The translations under genes and the position numbers were made by a program. The notes beneath the pieces were generated by a model. That model was not told where the DNA came from, ran no database searches, and saw nothing but the letters and a program-made list of their open reading frames with translations. A stretch of 64,000 nt of DNA from Allomuricauda sp. M10 (GTDB taxonomy: Bacteria > Bacteroidota > Bacteroidia > Flavobacteriales > Flavobacteriaceae): contig NZ_JAJGBN010000004.1 in the NCBI RefSeq assembly GCF_020782875.1, positions 124,001 through 188,000 of the forward strand, written 5' to 3'. Of the stretch, positions 18,159 through 25,678 are shown one piece after another (position 1 is the stretch's first letter; each line of letters opens with the position of its first letter).

Positions 18159-19411
18159 ACATTCTGCTGAAGTCTGCAAAAATTGTATGCCCAGATAACA
18201 AGGAACTTCACTTGAAAAAGCGGGACATCCTGATTAAAAACGGGGTCATTGAAAAGATTGGAACCTCTGTGGAGGGGCCTTCCAATACCAAGGTTGTAGA
18301 TCAAAAGAACCTGCATGTATCTATAGGTTGGTTCGACTCAGGAGTAAGTTTTGGTGAACCTGGTTACGAAGAGCGGGAGACGATTTCAAACGGACTGATG
18401 GTCGCAGGAAAAAGTGGTTTTACGGATATTCTTTTGTACCCCAATACGCATCCTGTGCCCGATACCAGTTCGGATGTGGTGTTTTTGAAGGAAAGGGGAC
18501 TGAATAAGGCAACAGTGATCCATCCCATGGGTACTTTGACTAAAAACGCCGATGGAACCGACCTGGCGGAACTTTTCGATATGAAAAACGCAGGGGCCGT
18601 GGCCTTTTACGATTTCAAGAAGCAAGTGGCCAATCCCAACCTTTTAAAAATAGCCCTACTATACGCTCAAAATTTTGGGGGACTGATTTTTTCCTTCCCT
18701 CAAGATGGTAATATTAAAGGGACCGGTGTGGCCCACGAAGGAAAAATTTCGACCATTTTGGGAATGAAAGGAATTCCGGCTTTGGCTGAAGAACTGCAAG
18801 TGGCCCGAGATCTTTTTATCCTGGAATATACAGGAGGAAAATTGCACATCCCTACCATTTCCTCGGCAGGATCGGTAAAACTGATTGCCAATGCCAAAAA
18901 GAAGGGATTGGATGTAACTTGTAGTGTAGCCGTTCATAACCTATTTATTTCGGATGAATCCCTACAAGGATTTGATACGCACTACAAAGTATCGCCTCCC
19001 CTTCGCGAAAAATCGGATTGTAAGGCTTTGATCAAAGGAGTGAGCGATGGTACCATCGATTTTGTGACTTCTGATCATATTCCTGTGGATATTGAGCATA
19101 AACGAGTGGAATTCGATAATGCGATGAGTGGTTCCATTGGATTAGAATCTGCATTTGGTTGCCTGAATAACATTTTTGATCTGGATGAAACCATAACCAT
19201 GTTGATCAAGGGACGTTCTCGTTTTGGACTGGAAGAACCTGTTTTAAAAGAAGGAGCCAAGGCCTGCCTCACCCTTTTTGTTCCTGATGAAGAGTATACC
19301 TTTGGATTGGAACATGTGCTTTCCACTTCCAAAAACAGTATGTTTTTGGGGGCTTCCCTAAAGGGAAAAGCCATCGGAGTCATTAATAACGACCAAATCA
19401 CCTTAAAATGA
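18155..19411 (+). CDS. Dihydroorotase homologue with degenerate metal site
   Basis: A 418-residue amidohydrolase-fold protein aligned end to end with type I dihydroorotase. The canonical D-x-H-x-H-x-R-E-P-G is here D-S-G-V-S-F-G-E-P-G (61-70): both metal-binding His and the substrate-binding Arg are lost. The later H-C-E-D element is S-F-P-Q-D, while H-I-P-T and S-D-H (third His and last Asp) remain. A different catalytic dihydroorotase may exist elsewhere, with this acting as a PyrC'-type structural partner of aspartate transcarbamoylase; or the family may have a changed function. Related flavobacterial proteins share S-V-S-F-G-E-P-G as I recall, so this is not a recent mutation. Start overlaps the BatA stop (ATGA). 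Confidence 0.85.
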   Translation: MNILLKSAKIVCPDNKELHLKKRDILIKNGVIEKIGTSVEGPSNTKVVDQKNLHVSIGWFDSGVSFGEPGYEERETISNGLMVAGKSGFTDILLYPNTHPVPDTSSDVVFLKERGLNKATVIHPMGTLTKNADGTDLAELFDMKNAGAVAFYDFKKQVANPNLLKIALLYAQNFGGLIFSFPQDGNIKGTGVAHEGKISTILGMKGIPALAEELQVARDLFILEYTGGKLHIPTISSAGSVKLIANAKKKGLDVTCSVAVHNLFISDESLQGFDTHYKVSPPLREKSDCKALIKGVSDGTIDFVTSDHIPVDIEHKRVEFDNAMSGSIGLESAFGCLNNIFDLDETITMLIKGRSRFGLEEPVLKEGAKACLTLFVPDEEYTFGLEHVLSTSKNSMFLGASLKGKAIGVINNDQITLK

Positions 19412-19731
19412 GCGAAACCAATCCAGGGAAAACTACAGCAATAGTGGCGTATATTACTATTATAGGTTGTTTGATTGCCATCACCATGAATGTGGAGCCC
19501 AAGAATGCCTTTGCACGATTTCATACCCGACAGGCATTTGGTATCCACGTGCTGTTTCATGCCTTGGCCATTTTGTTGACCTATTCAGGAATGGTGTATT
19601 TGGCATTGCCCATTTATATTTTCTATTTCGTCATTTGGATTTTTGGATTCTTGCAAGTAATGAACGATAAAATGAAGCCATTACCCGTAATAGGTGAATA
19701 TTTTCAAAAATGGTTTACCTTCATTCCTTAA
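19408..19731 (+). CDS. Small DUF4870-like membrane protein
   Basis: A 107-residue protein with three hydrophobic segments (about 10-25, 47-64 and 66-85). The pattern A-F-A-R-F-H-T-R-Q-A-F-G is close to the conserved F-H-x-R-Q-A/S of the DUF4870/Tic20-like group. The ATG overlaps the stop of the dihydroorotase homologue by 4 nt, and the gene ends 9 nt before the esterase gene. Function unknown. Confidence 0.85.
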   Translation: MSETNPGKTTAIVAYITIIGCLIAITMNVEPKNAFARFHTRQAFGIHVLFHALAILLTYSGMVYLALPIYIFYFVIWIFGFLQVMNDKMKPLPVIGEYFQKWFTFIP

Positions 19732-19740
19732 AAGTATAGC

Positions 19741-20400
19741 ATGTCCCCCATCCCACTTTCTTTGGACTATCTCCTACGTCCCTCTTCATCAACATCTGAG
19801 AAGAAACCCGCTATTTTTTTATTCCATGGCTATGGCAGCAATGAGGAAGATTTATTTTCCTTTGCTCCTGAATTGCCAGAGGAATTGATGGTACTTTCCG
19901 TAAAGGCACCTTTTGACCTTGAGCCCTTTGGCCATGCTTGGTATGCCATTAATTTTGATGCGGAATACGGAAAATGGAGCGATGATGAACAAGCCAAGGA
20001 GTCCCGTGAAAAGATTGTGACTTTCATTGATGAGGCTATTAAGGCGTACAATCTTGATGCAAAAAACATTACGCTTTTAGGCTTTAGCCAAGGCACCATT
20101 TTAAGTTATGCCGTAGCGCTATCCTATCCTGAAAAGGTTAAAAATGTAGTGGCCCTAAGCGGGTACATCAATGAAAGAATATTGACGCCAGATTATTCTG
20201 AAAAGAATCATGGCAACCTACATATTTATGCCTCACACGGACAGGTTGATCAGGTCATTCCTTTGGAATGGGCGCAGCGGGCTCCAGAATTACTGAAGAA
20301 ATTGGGAATTGACTGCACTTTCGAAGAATTTCCGATCGGTCACGGGGTTTCCCAACAAAATTTTTATTCCTTCAAAAAGTGGTTGGAGAACCACATTTGA
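19741..20400 (+). CDS. Alpha/beta hydrolase, phospholipase/carboxylesterase family
   Basis: A 219-residue cytosolic hydrolase of the Abhydrolase_2 group. The nucleophile elbow G-F-S-Q-G contains Ser116, with Asp170 in H-G-Q-V-D and His201 in I-G-H-G-V as the other triad members. The oxyanion-hole H-G-Y-G-S-N-E-E-D (29-37) is standard. Natural substrate is not deducible; family members cleave short acyl esters or thioesters. Last gene of a four-gene packed run. Confidence 0.92.
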   Translation: MSPIPLSLDYLLRPSSSTSEKKPAIFLFHGYGSNEEDLFSFAPELPEELMVLSVKAPFDLEPFGHAWYAINFDAEYGKWSDDEQAKESREKIVTFIDEAIKAYNLDAKNITLLGFSQGTILSYAVALSYPEKVKNVVALSGYINERILTPDYSEKNHGNLHIYASHGQVDQVIPLEWAQRAPELLKKLGIDCTFEEFPIGHGVSQQNFYSFKKWLENHI

Positions 20401-20429
20401 TTGTCAGTGACATCCGAGTTTCTTTCTTT

Positions 20430-20508
20430 GTCATTCTGAACGCAGTGAAGAATCCCTTACTTACTGATAATTCGAATAGTTTAGATTCTTCGTTGCACTC
20501 AGAATGAC
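20430..20508. repeat. REP-like palindromic element, copy 1
   Basis: Two 25-nt arms, 20430-20454 (begins GTCATTCTGAACGCAGTGAA) and 20484-20508 (ends CACTCAGAATGAC), are inverted copies of each other with four mismatches and a 29-nt spacer. The GTCATTCTGA-x-CGCAGT core recurs in intergenic regions of many Bacteroidota. It sits between the convergent esterase and coiled-coil genes. Confidence 0.7.
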
Positions 20509-20517
20509 CGGTGAGGA

Positions 20518-21012
20518 TTAATTACTCCTAGCGTAAAGTAAATGGTCCAACATGGTAAAGTCCACGCTTAGATCATCCTTGAGTTCATATTTGATGAGCA
20601 GTTCACCCCAATATTTTCCATCGGAAAAGTCGGCCAAAATCCATTTATGATTCAACACCTTGATCTTGTTGATCTTAAAATCACTTTCCATTCCTTCATA
20701 CGGAATCAAGGGGTTGTCGCCTTTCCTTTCATTGGTTTCCAGTAACTTATCCTCAATGTAGCGAGAAGGATTGTCCAAATTCAAATGATCGTAGTATGCT
20801 AAGGCATCATCGTTATTCTCAAGGGTAAAATATTGCATATCCAAAACCTTCAAGTTTAAGGTTTTAATGGAATCCTCCATTTTTTCTACTTCATCCTGTA
20901 ATCTGGTAACGTCAGAATTAAGTGTTTTTTGCATGTTGTTGGCGGTCACAAATTGGAACAGCACCAAAAGGGCCGTAAATACGAATAGGTAAAGAAAAAT
21001 TCTGCTTTTCAT
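20518..21012 (-). CDS. Membrane-anchored coiled-coil protein of unknown function
   Basis: A 164-residue protein with an N-terminal signal-anchor (about 5-24), a coiled coil (about 28-58, with heptads such as L-Q-D-E-V-E-K-M-E-D-S-I) and a globular C-terminal part containing K-Y-W-G-E-L-L-I-K-Y-E-L. The C-terminal domain is probably extracytoplasmic. I do not recognise a named family; it appears to be a flavobacterial conserved protein. It starts 5 nt after the MBL hydrolase gene on the same strand, so both are probably one operon. Confidence 0.8.
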   Translation of the reverse strand: MKSRIFLYLFVFTALLVLFQFVTANNMQKTLNSDVTRLQDEVEKMEDSIKTLNLKVLDMQYFTLENNDDALAYYDHLNLDNPSRYIEDKLLETNERKGDNPLIPYEGMESDFKINKIKVLNHKWILADFSDGKYWGELLIKYELKDDLSVDFTMLDHLLYARSN

Positions 21013-21016
21013 GGAA

Positions 21017-21781
21017 TTAAATTTTCAATTGTAGGTTATCGTATGCTAAATGAATGTTCGGGGGTAGCTGTTTTTCCACTTCTTCATGGAATCCCAACAT
21101 ATGACTGATATGCGTAAAATATGTTTTATCCGCCCCCACCTGTTCCGCAAATTCAAGGGCTTCTTCCAAATTAAAATGGGAATGATGTGGTTCTTCACGC
21201 AAGGCATTTACCACCAACACTTTAGCTCCTTTTATTTTTTCGATTTCTTCTTCCTCAACTTTCTTGATATCAGTGAGATACACAAATTCCCCAAAGCGAT
21301 ACCCAAACACCTGTAACCGGTTGTGGTAAGCTTCAATCGGGATTACATTAAGGCCTCCCAACGAAATTGGTTTATCCTTTTTTACCTCGAAAACTTGTAC
21401 CGCCGGAGCACCGGGATATCGATTTTCATCAGCAAATATATAATCGAAACGTTTTTTTAGGGAATTGATTACTCTTTGGTGTGCATAAATGGGAATATCG
21501 CCTTGCCGAAAGAAAAAGGGACGTATGTCATCGATGCCAGCGGTATGATCGGCATGCTCATGGGTGAAGAGGATACCGTCCAGTTTTTCAATAGGATGTA
21601 ACAACATTTGCTGTCTAAAATCCGGGCCGCAGTCCACAACAAAATTGTTATCGTCCCATGAGACCAAAACAGAGACCCGAAGCCTTTTATCCTTGGGATC
21701 CTTGCTAAGACATACCGGATGATTGCTTCCAATTACAGGTATTCCCTGCGAGGTTCCCGTTCCCAAAAAAGTAATGGTCAT
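21017..21781 (-). CDS. MBL-fold metallo-hydrolase, PhnP/RNase Z-like
   Basis: A 254-residue cytosolic metal-dependent hydrolase. The N-terminus M-x-I-T-F-L-G-T-G-T-S-Q-G-I-P is typical, and the metal motif H-E-H-A-D-H is at 74-79, followed by G-I-D-D-I-R-P. A cysteine-containing S-N-H-P-V-C segment follows the first strand as in phosphodiesterases of the PhnP group, which cleave cyclic phosphates. The start at 21781 is chosen to match this N-terminus; in-frame ATGs at 21793 and 21802 exist. Confidence 0.9.
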   Translation of the reverse strand: MTITFLGTGTSQGIPVIGSNHPVCLSKDPKDKRLRVSVLVSWDDNNFVVDCGPDFRQQMLLHPIEKLDGILFTHEHADHTAGIDDIRPFFFRQGDIPIYAHQRVINSLKKRFDYIFADENRYPGAPAVQVFEVKKDKPISLGGLNVIPIEAYHNRLQVFGYRFGEFVYLTDIKKVEEEEIEKIKGAKVLVVNALREEPHHSHFNLEEALEFAEQVGADKTYFTHISHMLGFHEEVEKQLPPNIHLAYDNLQLKI

Positions 21782-21870
21782 CCTGTCATCCATTAAATCC
21801 AAAATTATAACTTATTTATTTAATAGATTGAATGAAGAGTGTAACTTTGTTCTTCAATAAAAATCCGGAT

Positions 21871-23322
21871 ATGCCTTCTGTACCTAGCAAAGAAAATGCC
21901 TTTGAAAATATCCCGTCCATAAAGGCCAAAACCTTAAGAATCAACCTGAACCCTGATATTTATGGAACCTTTGCCGAAATTGGTGCAGGACAGGAAACGG
22001 CCAGACATTTTTTTAGGGCCGGTGGTGCATCAGGAACCATTGCAAAGGCCATGAGCGCCTATGATAAATCCTTTAGTGATGCCATTTATGGTATTGAAGA
22101 GGATGGCAGGTATGTGACCCAGTCCCGATTGAAGAAAATGTTGGACCACGAAATGCGCTTGGTGGAAGAGCGAATCGGGAGGGAAACCAATCCGAACTAT
22201 TTGTTCTTTACCTATGCCAATACGGTGGCTACGATCGATTTTTCAAAACGATACAAGGGTCATGGTTGGGTCGGAATCCGTTTTCAGTTGGATCCAGACC
22301 AAAAGGAATATGACGAAATTGTACTCCATATTCGATTTAAACAGAATGAAGCCCGTTTACAACAGGAAACCCTTGGAATTTTGGGTGTAAACTTGATTTA
22401 TGGGGCATTCTTCAAATTTGATAGGCCCAAAAAACTGCTGAAATATCTATACGACCATATTGACAAGGACACTTTGGAAATTGATATGGTGAACTTTACC
22501 GGACCCAATTTTGCCGATGTGGACAATAGGTTGATGAGTCTTCAGTTGATCAAGAACGACATGACAGATGCCGTAATGTTCGGTCCTGATGGAAACAACT
22601 TGTTGCCTGCAGCTGTCTTGTATAAAAAGAGCATTTTGGCGCTTCGCGGTAGTTTTAGACCCGTAACCAAGGTGAATATGGATATGTTCAAAAAATCGTA
22701 TGACATATTCATTCGGGAACAAACGGTGGAATATGAAAATACGATTGTGGTGTTCGAAATTACCCTTTCCAACTTAAAAGCGGCAGGGGAAATCGATGAA
22801 CAGGATTTTATGGACCGTGCGGAGCTTTTATGTGCCCTGGGACATACCGTATTGATTTCCAAATTCCAGGAATACTACAAATTGGTGGAATATTTCAACA
22901 ACTACACCAAAGCCAAGATTGGACTTACCATGGGTGTGAACAACTTGGTGGATGTATTCGATGAAAAATACTATCGCCATTTAAGTGGTGGTATTTTGGA
23001 GGCTTTCGGAAAATTGTTCTTCAAGGATCTGAAGGTATACCTCTACCCCATGAAGGATCCGGATACCGGACAAATCCTAACCAGCAACAATGTTAAGGTG
23101 CATCCGAGGATGAAAGAGCTTTATAAATTCTTCAAGTACAATGGAAAAGTGATGGACATCATCGATTATGATCCAGAAGTACTCCACATATTCTCCCGTG
23201 ACGTATTGAAAAAGATCATCAATAATGAAGAAGGCTGGGAAGCTGAATTACCGGAAGGTATTGCGGAGATCATCAAACAAAAGCATCTTTTTACCCGAAA
23301 GGTTCTGGAAGAAAAGGAATAG
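21871..23322 (+). CDS. Conserved cytosolic protein of unknown function (TonB receptor label is unfounded)
   Basis: About 483 residues from the ATG at 21871 (an ATG at 21832 would add 13). There is no signal peptide, plug or barrel signature; the protein is soluble. Conserved-looking blocks include N-P-D-I-Y-G-T-F-A-E-I-G-A-G-Q-E near the start, G-A-S-G-T-I-A-K-A-M-S-A-Y-D-K-S-F-S-D, and H-G-W-V-G-I-R-F-Q. I recall relatives in several phyla, sometimes labelled as TonB receptors or nicotinate-nucleotide adenylyltransferases without a visible basis; I cannot support either. Function unknown. Confidence 0.8.
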   Translation: MPSVPSKENAFENIPSIKAKTLRINLNPDIYGTFAEIGAGQETARHFFRAGGASGTIAKAMSAYDKSFSDAIYGIEEDGRYVTQSRLKKMLDHEMRLVEERIGRETNPNYLFFTYANTVATIDFSKRYKGHGWVGIRFQLDPDQKEYDEIVLHIRFKQNEARLQQETLGILGVNLIYGAFFKFDRPKKLLKYLYDHIDKDTLEIDMVNFTGPNFADVDNRLMSLQLIKNDMTDAVMFGPDGNNLLPAAVLYKKSILALRGSFRPVTKVNMDMFKKSYDIFIREQTVEYENTIVVFEITLSNLKAAGEIDEQDFMDRAELLCALGHTVLISKFQEYYKLVEYFNNYTKAKIGLTMGVNNLVDVFDEKYYRHLSGGILEAFGKLFFKDLKVYLYPMKDPDTGQILTSNNVKVHPRMKELYKFFKYNGKVMDIIDYDPEVLHIFSRDVLKKIINNEEGWEAELPEGIAEIIKQKHLFTRKVLEEKE

Positions 23323-23355
23323 TAGATTTTACTATTTTCCAGATTGTTGAAAACC

Positions 23356-23418
23356 GTCAGTTCGAGCGCAGTCGAAATGCAATTCATGGAATACGTTCTC
23401 AACTGCGTTCTATGTGAC
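23356..23418. repeat. REP-like palindromic element, copy 2 (diverged)
   Basis: Left arm begins GTCAGTTCGAGCGCAGTCGA at 23356 and right arm ends CTGCGTTCTATGTGAC at 23418. The arms are imperfect inverted copies sharing the CGCAGT core and GTCA ends with copy 1 at 20430-20508. It lies between convergent genes, as does copy 1. Confidence 0.5.
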
Positions 23419-23427
23419 AAACCTTGA

Positions 23428-23883
23428 TTAATCTTCCAATAGCTGGGCGGCGTGGTCCTTGGTCTTTACCTTATCGATTACTTTTTCCACGATACCGTCA
23501 CCATTGATCACAAAGGTAGTTCGGTGAATGCCATCATACTCCCGACCCATAAATTTTTTAGGTCCCCATACGCCAAAAGTGTTGATGACCGTATGGTCTT
23601 CATCGGCCAATAATGGGAATGGGAATTTGTATTTATTCTTGAAATTGGTCTGTTTCTTTTGAGAATCAGCACTAACTCCGAGCAATTCAAACCCTTTGTC
23701 TTTCAATTCTTTATAATTGTCCCGAAGGTTACATGCCTCTGCCGTACAGCCAGGGGTATCTGCCTTTGGATAAAAGAAAACCACTAGGGATTTTCCCGTA
23801 TAATCCTTCAGATTAATTATATTTCCATCTTGGTCGTTTGCTGAAAAATCAGGTACTTTATCCCCTACTTTTAACATGTTCAT
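23428..23883 (-). CDS. bcp: Thioredoxin-dependent peroxiredoxin, Bcp type
   Basis: A 151-residue cytosolic thiol peroxidase. The N-terminus L-K-V-G-D-K-V-P-D-F is typical, and the active-site T-P-G-C-T-A-E-A-C-N-L-R-D gives peroxidatic Cys46 and resolving Cys51. It reduces hydroperoxides with electrons from thioredoxin. The chosen ATG (23883) gives the normal N-terminus; a TTG/ATG further upstream at 23934 would add an unconserved extension. Divergent from nth with about 50 nt between the starts. Confidence 0.95.
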   Translation of the reverse strand: MNMLKVGDKVPDFSANDQDGNIINLKDYTGKSLVVFFYPKADTPGCTAEACNLRDNYKELKDKGFELLGVSADSQKKQTNFKNKYKFPFPLLADEDHTVINTFGVWGPKKFMGREYDGIHRTTFVINGDGIVEKVIDKVKTKDHAAQLLED

Positions 23884-23936
23884 AGCTTCTGGATTGAAAT
23901 TATTGTTTAATGTTATTAGTGTAAAATTAAACAAAA

Positions 23937-24599
23937 ATGACCAAACAAGAAAAAGTTGACTTCACCATTTCTACTTTGGAGATGATTTATCCAACCATTC
24001 CTATTCCGCTGGACCATAAAGACCCCTATACCCTATTGATCGCTGTGTTGATGTCGGCCCAAAGCACCGATGTTCGGGTGAACCAGATTACTCCTCTTTT
24101 ATTTGAACGTGCCGATAACCCATATGATATGGTAAAGCTTACGGTTGAGGAAATTAGGGAAATCATCAAACCGGTGGGGTTATCTCCTATGAAATCAAAA
24201 GGGATTCATGGACTGTCTCAAATTTTGATTGAAAAATACAATGGTGAAGTCCCCGAGGAAATTGAATTGTTGGAAGAATTACCGGGAGTTGGTCACAAAA
24301 CGGCAAGTGTTGTAGTATCACAAGCATTTGGAATTCCTGCTTTTCCAGTGGACACCCACATTCACCGACTTATGTATCGTTGGGGTTTCAGTAATGGAAA
24401 AAATGTAGTGCAGACAGAACGGGATGCCAAACGATTATTCCCAATGGAACTATGGAACAAACTCCATTTGCAGATCATTTGGTATGGAAGGGAATTTTCC
24501 CCAGCACGAGGTTGGAACCTGGAAAAGGACATCATCACAAAAACCATTGGCAGAAAAACCGTATTGGACGAATATTATAAAAACAAAAAGAGCCGCTAA
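23937..24599 (+). CDS. nth: Endonuclease III without iron-sulfur cluster
   Basis: A 220-residue base-excision repair glycosylase/AP lyase. The helix-hairpin-helix L-P-G-V-G-H-K-T-A carries catalytic Lys121, and V-D-T-H supplies Asp139. The usual C-terminal [4Fe-4S] loop (C-x6-C-x2-C-x5-C) is replaced by a segment Y-G-R-E-F-S-P-A-R-G-W-N-L-E-K-D; the whole protein has no cysteine at all. Similar cluster-less forms appear in other Flavobacteriia as I recall. Substrate range should still be oxidised pyrimidines. Confidence 0.93.
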   Translation: MTKQEKVDFTISTLEMIYPTIPIPLDHKDPYTLLIAVLMSAQSTDVRVNQITPLLFERADNPYDMVKLTVEEIREIIKPVGLSPMKSKGIHGLSQILIEKYNGEVPEEIELLEELPGVGHKTASVVVSQAFGIPAFPVDTHIHRLMYRWGFSNGKNVVQTERDAKRLFPMELWNKLHLQIIWYGREFSPARGWNLEKDIITKTIGRKTVLDEYYKNKKSR

Positions 24600-24612
24600 T
24601 TGCGGCTCTTTT
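24586..24612. terminator. Terminator after nth
   Basis: Stem AAAAGAGCCGC / GCGGCTCTTTT with a short TAAT-T loop, overlapping the last codons and stop of nth. It can also end transcription of the minus-strand 47-aa gene that converges on it. Confidence 0.8.
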
Positions 24613-24630
24613 CGTCAGTTTGAACATTGA

Positions 24631-24774
24631 TTAATTTAACGTTACTTCAAACTGGTGTTTTTTGTAGTCAACTACATGAATCGATTTTGAATAGCTAAGC
24701 AAGAAATCAATAGTCTTCTGGCTAGCCTTTACCGTTTTTACGGATTTTTGTTCTTCAGAGTAAATGTTTTCCAT
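24631..24774 (-). CDS. 47-residue conserved small protein
   Basis: A short frame with ATG at 24774 and TAA at 24631-24633. The product is Lys/Ser-rich with S-Q-K-T-I-D-F-L-L-S-Y-S-K-S and H-V-V-D-Y-K-K, no signal peptide or membrane segment. I recall very similar short proteins (K-T-I-x-F-L-L-N-Y-S-K-S-L-x-V-V-x-Y-K) in other Flavobacteriaceae, which supports a real gene. It lies between nth and the ECF sigma factor, 75 nt downstream of the latter on the same strand, so it may be part of that transcript. Function unknown. Confidence 0.7.
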   Translation of the reverse strand: MENIYSEEQKSVKTVKASQKTIDFLLSYSKSIHVVDYKKHQFEVTLN

Positions 24775-24848
24775 ATTCTAGCATAAATGTTTCAATATAG
24801 ATAACGCAGCTAGATTGGAAATATTGCAGTCTTCGACGTACTGTATTA

Positions 24849-25430
24849 TTAATTCGTTAAAACGATGTTCTTACGATCAACGATTTTTCTGAGGTTAATA
24901 AGGGCATAACGCATTCTTCCCAAGGCGGTATTGATGCTAACCCCAGTGTTTTCGGAGATTTCCTTGAAACTCATATCCTTGTAGATACGCATGATCAAGA
25001 CTTCTCTTTGGTCTTCGGGCAGTTCATCTATCAAAAGCGTAAGATCGCTTTCAATCTGATCTTTGATGATCTGTTTTTCAATATTCAACTTTTCATCCTT
25101 GATTACGGAGAAAATATTGAAGTCATCACTTCCCTCAAACTTGGGCATCCTTTTGTTTTTTCTAAAGTGGTCAATGATCAGGTTGTGTGCGATTCGCATG
25201 ACCCAAGGCAAAAATTTGCCTTCTTCGCTATAGTTACCTCTTTTTAAAGTTTTGATCACTTTAATAAAGGTATCCTGGAAGATGTCCTCTGCAACATCCC
25301 TATCCATTACTTTGGAATAAATAAAACTGGAAATCCTTTGGTTGTGGCGGTTGATGAGAGTCTCAAGAGCTTTCTCGTCTCCTGCTATGTAGTTTTTTAC
25401 TAAAATCGAGTCATTAATCTGTAGTTCCAT
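24849..25430 (-). CDS. ECF-type RNA polymerase sigma factor
   Basis: A 193-residue sigma-70 family protein. Region 2 (about 22-95) includes D-V-A-E-D-I-F-Q-D-T-F-I-K-V and the W-V-M-R-I-A-H-N-L-I-I-D-H-F-R-K promoter-melting helix; region 4 (about 130-185) includes E-L-P-E-D-Q-R-E-V-L-I-M-R and F-K-E-I-S-E-N-T-G-V-S-I-N-T-A-L-G-R-M. No anti-sigma gene is adjacent. ATG at 25430 is preferred to an upstream GTG/ATG at 25472. A TATATTTG box lies on this strand at 25552-25559, giving a leader of about 115 nt. Confidence 0.93.
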   Translation of the reverse strand: MELQINDSILVKNYIAGDEKALETLINRHNQRISSFIYSKVMDRDVAEDIFQDTFIKVIKTLKRGNYSEEGKFLPWVMRIAHNLIIDHFRKNKRMPKFEGSDDFNIFSVIKDEKLNIEKQIIKDQIESDLTLLIDELPEDQREVLIMRIYKDMSFKEISENTGVSINTALGRMRYALINLRKIVDRKNIVLTN

Positions 25431-25551
25431 ACAAATTACTTTTTTGGTTAAAACATGGTCCTTCCTTTCCAAGAAAGACTTCAGGTATTTAGTTTTTAAT
25501 CTTAAAAAGTAATTATTTCTGTATAGGCCTATCAGTATTTTAATTACACTT

Positions 25552-25559
25552 CAAATATA
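25552..25559 (-). promoter_or_regulatory. -7 box upstream of the sigma factor gene
   Basis: TATATTTG on the minus strand (CAAATATA on plus), consensus TAnnTTTG. No clear -33 element. The long 5' leader of about 115 nt contains no evident hairpin. Confidence 0.35.
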
Positions 25560-25652
25560 GATAAATAGGTAGGCGACCTAAAAAACTATGTTGTGAGATG
25601 CTAAATTTTAGATGTTAACTGGTGCAATATACGTATTAAGAGTGGGGAGTCG

Positions 25653-25660
25653 TATCTTTG
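25653..25660 (+). promoter_or_regulatory. -7 box of uvrA
   Basis: TATCTTTG, 18 nt before the uvrA ATG, matches TAnnTTTG. The -33 region is not recognisable. No LexA-type palindrome is seen in this intergenic space of 248 bp. Confidence 0.45.
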
Positions 25661-25678
25661 AGACCCTAATTTTAACAA

